Part shown: in pieces, positions 6,105 to 12,363 of the stretch
How positions within the stretch are numbered: the stretch's first letter is position 1
How the letters are laid out: every line of letters starts with the position of its first letter
From: an uncultured Alistipes sp.
Lineage (GTDB): Bacteria > Bacteroidota > Bacteroidia > Bacteroidales > Rikenellaceae
Assembly: GCA_900768045.1 (NCBI GenBank)
Contig: CAAGBL010000020.1
Location: 1-13,719 of the forward strand
Direction: 5' to 3'
Length of the DNA stretch: 13,719 nucleotides
Made by a program: the position numbers and the translations under genes
Notes under the pieces: generated by a model
The model's input: the letters and a program-made list of their open reading frames with translations, nothing else
Told to the model about the DNA's origin: nothing
The model's database searches: none

Positions 6105-9100
6105 ATGGCAGAAAAGAGATTTATTACATGTGATGGTAACTACGCTGCAGCGCATATTGCGTATATGTTCTCAGAGGTAGCGGCTATCTATCCTATCACA
6201 CCATCGTCAACCATGGCAGAGCTTGTTGATGAGTGGGCAGCACAAGGCAAAAAGAACATTCTTGGCGACACCGTAAAGGTTGTTGAGATGCAGTCTGAGG
6301 CTGGTGCTGCGGGTGCTGTGCATGGCTCATTGCAGAGTGGTGCTCTAACATCAACATTCACAGCGTCGCAGGGCCTTTTGCTCATGGTGCCTAACATGTA
6401 CAAGATTGCTGGTGAGCTTCTCCCAGGAGTATTCCACGTGTCGGCACGTTCGCTCGCTGCTCAGGCATTGTCAATCTTTGGTGACCACCAGGATGTGATG
6501 GCAGTGCGCCAGACAGGCTTCGCTATGCTTGCAACATCTTCTGTTCAGGAGGTTATGGATCTTGCAGCTGTAGCGCACATCGTAGCACTCAAGGCTCGTA
6601 TTCCTTTTGTTCACTTCTTCGATGGCTTCCGTACATCGCACGAGATTCAGAAGATTGAGCTTATGGAGGAGGCATCGCTTGCTTCGATGCTCGACCGTGA
6701 GGCATTGCGTGAGTTCCGCATGCGCTCGCTCAACCCTGAGCGCCCAGTAACACGTGGTACTGCACAGAACCCAGATATCTACTTCCAGACACGTGAGGCT
6801 TCAAATAAGTTCTACAACGCCGTGCCAGATATGGTTGCTGAGACAATGGCGAAGATCTCTGAGATCACTGGTCGTGAGTACAAGCCATTCACATACTATG
6901 GCGACGCTGAGGCTGAGAACGTAATTATCGCTATGGGCTCAGTTACTGAGACTATTAAGGAGTGTGTTGATTACTTGCTCACACAGGGCAAGAAGGTGGG
7001 TGTTATCACTGTTCACCTCTACCGTCCATTCTCTGCGAAGTACATGTTCGAGGTATTGCCTAAGTCGGTTAAGCGTATCTGCGTGTTGGATCGCACTAAG
7101 GAGCCAGGAGCTAATGGCGAGCCATTGTTCCTCGATATTCGTGATGCATTCTACGAGTGCGACTCTCGTCCAATGATTATCGGTGGCCGCTACGGTCTAT
7201 CGTCAAAGGACACTACACCTGCTCAGATGTTGGCAGTATTTGCTAACCTTGAGGCTGCGGAGCCTAAGAACCACTTCACAGTAGGTATCAACGACGACGT
7301 AACGATGTTGTCATTGCCTGTTGGCAAAGAGGTGTCTATGGCTAAGGAGGGTACCTTCGAGGCATTGTTCTTCGGTCTTGGCTCTGACGGTACTGTAGGT
7401 GCTAACAAGAACTCTATCAAGATTATCGGTGGCTCGACAAACAAGTATTGTCAGGCTTACTTCTCATACGACTCTAAGAAGTCGGGTGGTTACACATCAT
7501 CGCACTTGCGCTTTGGTGACAACCCAATCACTTCGCCATATCTCGTTACTACGCCTGACTTCGTGGCGTGCCACGTGCCATCGTACGTCGAGAAGTACGA
7601 TGTGTTGAAGGGCTTGAAGCGTGGTGGCTCATTCTTGCTCAACTCTGTAAACGATGCTGAGACAACATGCCGCACACTTCCTGCACACATGAAGGCGTAC
7701 CTTGCTAAGAACGGTATCAACTTCTACATCATCAACGCTACAAAGATTGCTGCTGAGCTCGGTCTTGGCTCACGTACCAATACCATCATGCAGGCTGCAT
7801 TCTTCAAGATTGCTGATATCATTCCTATCGAGAAGGCTGTAGAGGAGATGAAGAAGGCTATCTACAAATCTTACGGCAATAAGGGCGAGGATATCGTAAA
7901 TATGAACTACGCTGCTGTTGACGCTGGCTGCGAGGCTGTTGTTAAGGTTGATGTGCCTCAGGAGTGGGCAACTATCGAGGCAGAGGTTGCTGAGCACCAT
8001 GCTGAGGGCGATGTCCCAGCATTCGTGCGCAACGTCTGCGAGCCTATCGATGCTCTTAAGGGCGACTCACTTCCAGTATCGGCATTCAACGGCCGTGAGG
8101 ACGGTACTTGGGATAATGGTACTGCTGCTTATGAGAAGCGTGGTATCGCAACCAACGTTCCTGAGTGGAAGATTGAGAACTGTATCCAGTGTAACCAGTG
8201 TGCTTACGTATGTCCTCACGCAGCTATCCGCCCATTCCTCGCAACTGAGGAGCAGGCAGCAGCAAGTGGCTTGGAGTGGAAGCAGGGCTTGGGCGAGACT
8301 AAGGCTCTCAAGTTCCGCATTCAGCTATCTCCACTCGACTGTACAGGCTGTAACAACTGTGTTGACGTATGTCCTGCTAAGGAGAAGGCTCTCGTAATGC
8401 GTCCTTTGGCTGAGCAGGTTGCTGAGGCTAAGAACTGGGATTATGTAACAAAGAATATCGGCTATACCGAGCACGTAGATAAGACTAAGTCGGTTAAGAA
8501 CTTGCAGTTTGCACAGCCATTGTTCGAGTTCTCGGGTGCATGTGCTGGTTGCGGTGAGACACCTTACATCAAGGCTATCACTCAGCTCTTTGGCGACCGT
8601 ATGATGGTTGCTAACGCTACTGGCTGTACATCTATCTACTCTGGCTCTGCGCCATCAACTCCTTACTGCACTAACGCTGAGGGCCACGGTCCAGCATGGG
8701 CTAACTCACTCTTCGAGGACAATGCTGAGTTCGGTCTCGGTATGCGTATAGGTGTTGAGAAGGTACGCGAGGCGTTGGCTGACACTATGCGCAAGGCTAT
8801 TGCCGAGTGCAACTGCTGCTCTGAGGAGCTTAAGGCAGTAATGCAGGAGTGGATCGACTCACGCCACCTCGCTGCGGCATCACGTGAGATTACTGCTCGC
8901 CTTCTTCCTATGGTTGAGGCTTGCGACTGCAACTACTGCAAGACAATCCTCGAGTATAAGGAGTGGCTCGTTAAGAAGTCGCAGTGGATCTTTGGTGGCG
9001 ACGGCTGGGGCTACGACATCGGCTTCGGTGGTGTTGACCACGTGTTGGCATCGGGCGAGGATGTAAATATCCTTATCGTAGATACTGAGGTTTACTCTAA

Positions 9101-9623
9101 CACTGGTGGTCAGTCGTCTAAGTCTACACCTGTGGGTGCTGTGGCTAAGTTCGCATCTGCGGGTAAGCGTATCCGCAAGAAGGATCTCGGTGCTATCGCA
9201 ATGACCTATGGCTATGTATATGTGGCTCAGGTATCTATCGGTGCTTCACAGCAGCAGCTCTTCAACGTATTGAAGGAGGCTGAGGCTTACCCTGGACCAT
9301 CACTCATCATCGCCTACGCTCCATGTATCAACCACGGTATCAAGGGCGGTATGACACGCACACAGACTGTAGGTAAGCAGGCTGTTGAGTGTGGCTACTG
9401 GCACCTATGGCACTACAACCCACAGCTCGAGGCTGAGGGTAAGAATCCTTTCGTGATGGATTCTAAGGAGCCAGACTGGTCTAAGTTCCGTGACTTCCTC
9501 ATGAAGGAGGTACGTTATACATCACTTAAGAAGGCATTCCCTGCTGAGGCAGAGCAGCTATTCGATGCTGCGGAGGAGAATGCGAAGTGGCGTTATAACT
9601 CATACATCAACCGCACAAAGTAA
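6105..9623 (+). CDS. nifJ: Pyruvate:ferredoxin (flavodoxin) oxidoreductase, single-chain
   Basis: Cytoplasmic enzyme: pyruvate + CoA + oxidised ferredoxin/flavodoxin gives acetyl-CoA + CO2 + reduced carrier. The 1172 residues follow the fused homodimeric PFOR plan: N-terminal domain with YPITPSS (29-35) and Arg115; middle domains; an 8-Fe ferredoxin domain with Cys693/696/699/703 and Cys746/749/752/756; and a TPP domain. TPP/Mg landmarks are GDGWGYDIG (965-973) and DTEVYSNTGGQSS (993-1005). The proximal cluster ligands are Cys813, Cys816, Cys841 and Cys1074, at nearly the same positions as in Desulfovibrio PFOR. It lacks the C-terminal extension of the Desulfovibrio enzyme (about 1232 residues). 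Odd: six extra Cys in the helical segment before the TPP loop (902, 904, 905, 940, 942, 945). The ATG at 6105 begins MAEKRFITCDGN, typical of the family. Monocistronic by context; could be named pfor/por instead of nifJ. Confidence 0.97.
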   Translation: MAEKRFITCDGNYAAAHIAYMFSEVAAIYPITPSSTMAELVDEWAAQGKKNILGDTVKVVEMQSEAGAAGAVHGSLQSGALTSTFTASQGLLLMVPNMYKIAGELLPGVFHVSARSLAAQALSIFGDHQDVMAVRQTGFAMLATSSVQEVMDLAAVAHIVALKARIPFVHFFDGFRTSHEIQKIELMEEASLASMLDREALREFRMRSLNPERPVTRGTAQNPDIYFQTREASNKFYNAVPDMVAETMAKISEITGREYKPFTYYGDAEAENVIIAMGSVTETIKECVDYLLTQGKKVGVITVHLYRPFSAKYMFEVLPKSVKRICVLDRTKEPGANGEPLFLDIRDAFYECDSRPMIIGGRYGLSSKDTTPAQMLAVFANLEAAEPKNHFTVGINDDVTMLSLPVGKEVSMAKEGTFEALFFGLGSDGTVGANKNSIKIIGGSTNKYCQAYFSYDSKKSGGYTSSHLRFGDNPITSPYLVTTPDFVACHVPSYVEKYDVLKGLKRGGSFLLNSVNDAETTCRTLPAHMKAYLAKNGINFYIINATKIAAELGLGSRTNTIMQAAFFKIADIIPIEKAVEEMKKAIYKSYGNKGEDIVNMNYAAVDAGCEAVVKVDVPQEWATIEAEVAEHHAEGDVPAFVRNVCEPIDALKGDSLPVSAFNGREDGTWDNGTAAYEKRGIATNVPEWKIENCIQCNQCAYVCPHAAIRPFLATEEQAAASGLEWKQGLGETKALKFRIQLSPLDCTGCNNCVDVCPAKEKALVMRPLAEQVAEAKNWDYVTKNIGYTEHVDKTKSVKNLQFAQPLFEFSGACAGCGETPYIKAITQLFGDRMMVANATGCTSIYSGSAPSTPYCTNAEGHGPAWANSLFEDNAEFGLGMRIGVEKVREALADTMRKAIAECNCCSEELKAVMQEWIDSRHLAAASREITARLLPMVEACDCNYCKTILEYKEWLVKKSQWIFGGDGWGYDIGFGGVDHVLASGEDVNILIVDTEVYSNTGGQSSKSTPVGAVAKFASAGKRIRKKDLGAIAMTYGYVYVAQVSIGASQQQLFNVLKEAEAYPGPSLIIAYAPCINHGIKGGMTRTQTVGKQAVECGYWHLWHYNPQLEAEGKNPFVMDSKEPDWSKFRDFLMKEVRYTSLKKAFPAEAEQLFDAAEENAKWRYNSYINRTK

Positions 9624-9751
9624 TTTGTTGTGATAAGGGGTCATCTTTGACCTATCCCAAAAGGCTGAGCACCCGAGGCTGTACTTCTTGTACTATCCTC
9701 GGGTGCTCACTTTTGCGATAAGCCAAATCTAACCCCTTCTGACAACAAATT
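9622..9751. repeat. Nested palindromic element, copy 2
   Basis: A 130-bp element closely matching copy 1. The left arm (9622-9641) again includes the last two bases of the upstream TAA stop, here nifJ; the right arm is 9732-9751. The arms have two mismatched positions (GTGATAAG against CTTCTGAC), which copy 1 has resolved into perfect pairs. The central 13-bp stem (9666-9678 with 9697-9709) is identical to copy 1; the loop differs (TTCTT in place of GTTTGA). The identity with copy 1 runs past the right arm through ATTTCTTGTGATAAG and then stops. Confidence 0.9.
9666..9709 (+). terminator. Central hairpin of copy 2, likely nifJ terminator
   Basis: The same 13-bp stem as copy 1, 42 bp after the nifJ stop, with GTAC/GTAC around TTCTT at the apex and CTTTTGCG after the stem. 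The position suits termination of nifJ; the short T-run leaves the efficiency uncertain. Confidence 0.65.
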
Positions 9752-9752
9752 T

Positions 9753-9878
9753 ATTTCTTGTGATAAGTCATCATCTACTTCCGCTAACAAATTATCTTAG
9801 CAATGGGCAGTACCTCATGTACAGCCCATCGCCTCGAAATTAGCCGAGCGTTGTATCTGATAACTTCTAACAAGAAAT
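9753..9878. repeat. Diverged fourth palindrome of the same architecture
   Basis: The outer arms ATTTCTTGTGATAAGT (9753-9768) and ACTTCTAACAAGAAAT (9863-9878) pair with two mismatches and resemble the arms of copies 1-3. The centre is a shorter stem ATGGGC/GCCCAT (9803-9808 with 9824-9829) capped by GTAC-CTCAT-GTAC. Total size is 126 bp, close to the other copies. It abuts the right arm of copy 2. Only its left arm is kept after copy 1 (about 5567-5581). No gene is seen. Confidence 0.65.
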
Positions 9879-9907
9879 TTATCTTGCTAATCGAGGTGGA
9901 ATTTATG

Positions 9908-9955
9908 GGGAAAATAGGGAAGATAGGGAAAATAGGGAAAATAGGGAAGATGGGA
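9908..9955. repeat. Nonamer array, GGGAAAATA/GGGAAGATA type
   Basis: Four 9-bp units (9908-9916, 9917-9925, 9926-9934, 9935-9943), one 8-bp unit (9944-9951) and a terminal GGGA. G-triplets start at 9908, 9917, 9926, 9935, 9944 and 9952, so at least four G-tracts with 5-6-base loops lie on the + strand, a G-quadruplex-compatible pattern. The unit GGGA(A/G)ATA resembles the reverse complement of the TATCGTCCC units found elsewhere. Confidence 0.85.
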
Positions 9956-9972
9956 CTGTGATACCCTCGCCT

Positions 9973-10054
9973 TATCGACCTTATCGACCCTATCGACCCT
10001 AATCTCCCTTATCGTCCCAATCGTCCCAATCGTCCTTATCGTCCCAATCGTCCT
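9973..10054. repeat. Opposed nonamer array, TATCGACCC/AATCGTCCC type
   Basis: About nine degenerate units at 9-bp steps with one 10-bp step: TATCGACCT, TATCGACCC twice, TAATCTCCC, TTATCGTCCC, AATCGTCCC, AATCGTCCT, TATCGTCCC, AATCGTCCT. It is C-rich on the + strand and lies 17 bp after the G-rich array at 9908-9955, so the two could pair loosely as a long imperfect hairpin. The unit is nearly the same as the array at 5749-5784. No coding evidence. Confidence 0.8.
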
Positions 10055-10141
10055 AATCTCATTACTAACTCCTCATTCCTAATTAAACTATGTGCACACC
10101 ACACTTTCCATCTTTAACTTTTAACATTTCACTTTTTTTTA

Positions 10142-10149
10142 TATCTTTG
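10142..10149 (+). promoter_or_regulatory. Candidate -7 box for the BACON lipoprotein gene
   Basis: TATCTTTG is an exact Bacteroidetes TAnnTTTG box, preceded by a run of eight T's and AT-rich sequence. No clear TTTG -33 element is seen at the expected distance. The leader to the ATG at 10188 would be about 30 nt, A-rich and without a Shine-Dalgarno. Confidence 0.65.
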
Positions 10150-10187
10150 CACTTAGACGAAAATATTAATTACAAACACATATAACT

Positions 10188-11462
10188 ATGAAAAAACTAC
10201 TTTTTATCCTATCGCTTATGCTCGGCATGTTGGCTGCATGTGTACCATCAGCGCAAAACGACGGTAAAACAGCGATTAGAATACTCTCCGAGCTGCCTAT
10301 CAAGGTAGACTTTCACGGTGGAGAGCAGACGATAACTTACACGATTGTAAATCCTCTACCAGATGTCGAGCTACAGGTATCATGCTCTGAACAATGGATT
10401 TCTAACCTTGTAGCGAAAAATGGCGTTATGAAGTTTGTTGTAGCACGCAACACGGAATCTGATGATCGAATGACTACCATAAAGCTTACCTATGGCGAGA
10501 TCGTTGAGCAGATTCTTGTTTCGCAGAGCGTGCGTCCTGACGATGCTTACGACTACGATATCACTGCTACAATATTTGGTGGCGAGTACACTGGTAACAA
10601 TGGCGAGGACAGCTACAACTACTATGTTCAGTTGGGTAATGGCGAGATTGATGAGTTCAACGACGATGCTAATGCCTACTACTACTATTTCGACATCTAC
10701 GTAAAGGGTCGTGGTGGCGACCACCCAATACTTCCTAACGGCACATATAACTTCGACCGCAAAAACTCTCAGGCAGTTGGTACATTCACTCAGGAGTATA
10801 GCAAGGCGCACTTCAACGATGCTGCAGGTCAGCATGCGGAGGAGTTCGAGATGGCATCAGGTCGTGTGACTGTGACCGACGATAAGTTCGAGGCGTTGGT
10901 TTACATGACAGATGGCACTGTACACCACATAGTATACGAGGGTGAGCTCTATGTACCAAGCGTATTGAAGTCGCCTGACTATGGCTCAAAGCTAACTGAG
11001 GATCTTGAGTTTGACCTATCTACTGGCTATTTGCGCCTATTCTACTATGGCGATGATTATGGCATTGGTGCCGACTACTGGTCTTTGTCGCTTATGGAAG
11101 ACCCTACTGGCATGAGTGGCGCTTTCGTTCAGGTTAAGATTATCACAGACAGCCTCAACGATAAGACTTATGAGTCTATCGCAGGTATCTATACTCCTTG
11201 CACCGATCTCGAACCTCAAAAAAATAGCTTCCTCAAGGGCCTTCTCGAGGGTCAAATGTATATTGGCTCGCAGTACTATGTTGTAACTGACAGCTTTATC
11301 GACCACAACCAAGGTGCTCCAATCTACGATGGTCAGATTGAGATTAAGGTTGAAAATAATAGCTTCAATATTACTATGGACTGCACTGACGACAACGGCC
11401 ACAAGATTAAGGGTACTTTCTCTTGTTCGGGAGCTGAGTTCTACGACCGTTCAGGCAAGTAA
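10188..11462 (+). CDS. BACON-domain-like lipoprotein with two C-terminal beta-type repeats
   Basis: Predicted lipoprotein of 424 residues. The N-terminus MKKLLFILSLMLGMLAAC has a lipobox LAAC with Cys18 as the lipidation site. Residues about 31-114 look like a BACON/Bacteroidetes Ig-like domain: a beta-rich pattern with SEQWI (67-71), VVARNTESDDRMTTIKLTYG and a closing ILVSQS. BACON domains often occur on glycan-active surface proteins, but no catalytic domain is seen here. The rest appears to be two diverged copies of one beta-rich module (about 125-253 and 273-413). Both share an aromatic strand, a G-T/I-Y turn (GTYNFD at 185-190; GIYTPC at 333-338) and a final pair of strands with a D(N)G turn (TDGTVHHIVYEG; DDNGHKIKGTFS). 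The function is not known; surface glycan or protein binding is a guess. The gene stands alone and converges with the minus-strand plug protein. Confidence 0.85.
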   Translation: MKKLLFILSLMLGMLAACVPSAQNDGKTAIRILSELPIKVDFHGGEQTITYTIVNPLPDVELQVSCSEQWISNLVAKNGVMKFVVARNTESDDRMTTIKLTYGEIVEQILVSQSVRPDDAYDYDITATIFGGEYTGNNGEDSYNYYVQLGNGEIDEFNDDANAYYYYFDIYVKGRGGDHPILPNGTYNFDRKNSQAVGTFTQEYSKAHFNDAAGQHAEEFEMASGRVTVTDDKFEALVYMTDGTVHHIVYEGELYVPSVLKSPDYGSKLTEDLEFDLSTGYLRLFYYGDDYGIGADYWSLSLMEDPTGMSGAFVQVKIITDSLNDKTYESIAGIYTPCTDLEPQKNSFLKGLLEGQMYIGSQYYVVTDSFIDHNQGAPIYDGQIEIKVENNSFNITMDCTDDNGHKIKGTFSCSGAEFYDRSGK

Positions 11463-11488
11463 TAGTCTCTACTTATTAATATAATAGA

Positions 11489-11520
11489 GTAAGGCGTGTC
11501 CTACAAGGGACACGCCTTAC
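11489..11520. terminator. Strong intrinsic terminator between convergent genes
   Basis: A perfect 13-bp stem (11489-11501 with 11508-11520; arm GTAAGGCGTGTCC) with a 6-base loop TACAAG, followed on the + strand by TTTTGTGTG. It lies 26 bp after the lipoprotein stop and 23 bp after the minus-strand gene's stop, so it can serve both. It is unrelated in sequence to the palindromic element family. Confidence 0.85.
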
Positions 11521-11543
11521 TTTTGTGTGTTAGCGACGAAAAA

Positions 11544-12215
11544 TTACTTTGCGACGATATCCTTGGCGCTTAGTGTAGTGATGAGTACCACGCCATTGGC
11601 ACCTCGGAAACCATACATATTTGAGCCCTTGATAATCTCTACCGACTTGATGTCGTTGATGTTTATCATGTCGGGATTTATTTCGTTACCATCTACTAAG
11701 ATAAGCACTGCTGACGAGCCATTTATCGAGTTTTGTGTGAGAAGGCATAACTCGCCATTTATGTAGCGCAGTCCTGGGTAGCACATCTGTATCGCCTCCA
11801 CAACGCCCTTTGCGCCTGTGGCACGTAGCCTATCACCCGAAATGCCCGAGGTGTAGTCGAGGCTCTCACGGCGCTTAACATATCCAAAGCCATAGTTCAT
11901 CAGCTCCTCTGACTCGTTAGCATGGTAGTTGTTGTCGTCCAACTGCCATACAATGTCGATGCTACGGCGACCATTAACCGCTACTGTAAGCGAGGTGCGC
12001 TTATAGACGATGCGCAATACATCCTCAGACTTGATGTCGGTAAGCCCAAAGCGACCTTTGCCATCGGAGAACGTCTGCTTGTCGCTATCCTCCACATATA
12101 TACGAGCTCGTATGCCCTTGCCCTCAGGTGTTGTTATGCGGCCGTTGAAGGGCTGCTGTGCAGAGGCTCCAATGATGCCAAGTAGCACAAATATTGCAAT
12201 AAGTACTCCTCTCAT
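11544..12215 (-). CDS. Stand-alone carboxypeptidase-like plus TonB-plug protein (SusC N-terminal-like)
   Basis: A 223-residue exported protein. The signal peptide is residues 1 to about 19 (MRGVLIAIFVLLGIIGASAQ). Residues 22-92 resemble the carboxypeptidase-D-like regulatory domain at the start of SusC/RagA transporters (FNGRITTPEGKGI...SDGKGRFGLTDI). Residues about 107-216 resemble a TonB-receptor plug: NYGFGYVKRRESLDYTSGIS, then VVEAIQMCYPGLRY, LILVDGNEI, DIKSVEIIKGSNMYGFRGANG and VVLITT. The outer-membrane beta-barrel of a transporter is absent, and the stop is followed by a terminator, so this is a complete short gene rather than a visible truncation. A TTG start at 12254 would extend it, but that codon overlaps the promoter region and spoils the signal peptide, so the ATG at 12215 is chosen. 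Its role is unknown; it could modify or partner a TonB-dependent system. Confidence 0.85.
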   Translation of the reverse strand: MRGVLIAIFVLLGIIGASAQQPFNGRITTPEGKGIRARIYVEDSDKQTFSDGKGRFGLTDIKSEDVLRIVYKRTSLTVAVNGRRSIDIVWQLDDNNYHANESEELMNYGFGYVKRRESLDYTSGISGDRLRATGAKGVVEAIQMCYPGLRYINGELCLLTQNSINGSSAVLILVDGNEINPDMININDIKSVEIIKGSNMYGFRGANGVVLITTLSAKDIVAK

Positions 12216-12243
12216 TATTAGTGATGTTTTCTGTTTACATTCG

Positions 12244-12251
12244 TAAAGATA
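12244..12251 (-). promoter_or_regulatory. Candidate -7 box for the plug protein gene
   Basis: On the minus strand the sequence reads TATCTTTA, one base off TAnnTTTG, 28 bp before the ATG at 12215. No good -33 element is seen at the usual distance, so this is tentative. It lies in the 148-bp divergent region shared with pfp. Confidence 0.4.
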
Positions 12252-12287
12252 CAAATTTTTGTTAAAATGCAGAATAGTGTCGCTAAA

Positions 12288-12320
12288 TTTGTCATTTCTT
12301 AAAAATATTTATTATCTTTG
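12288..12320 (+). promoter_or_regulatory. Candidate promoter of the phosphofructokinase gene
   Basis: A TTTG (12288-12291) and a TATCTTTG (12313-12320) are separated by 21 bp, close to the Bacteroidetes -33/-7 arrangement. The transcript would have a leader of about 35 nt. The leader ends with ATATAAAATCTAACA (12346-12360), a near copy of a word in the nifJ leader (6078-6092). Confidence 0.7.
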
Positions 12321-12363
12321 TCGAAAGAACCAAATAATTATTAACATATAAAATCTAACAGTT

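Noticed and set aside
7918..8397. A 159-residue alternative-frame reading frame inside nifJ
   Set aside because: The Arg/Leu/Ser-rich product is typical of a frame shift of a GC-biased gene and overlaps the essential ferredoxin domain of nifJ.
11463..11543. A further member of the palindromic element family after the lipoprotein gene
   Set aside because: There is a perfect hairpin but no outer arms, GTAC apex or CT/TAT bulge, so it is an ordinary terminator.
12216..12254. Upstream TTG start for the plug protein
   Set aside because: It would overlap the candidate -7 box and place charged residues in front of an otherwise good signal peptide; the ATG at 12215 fits better.
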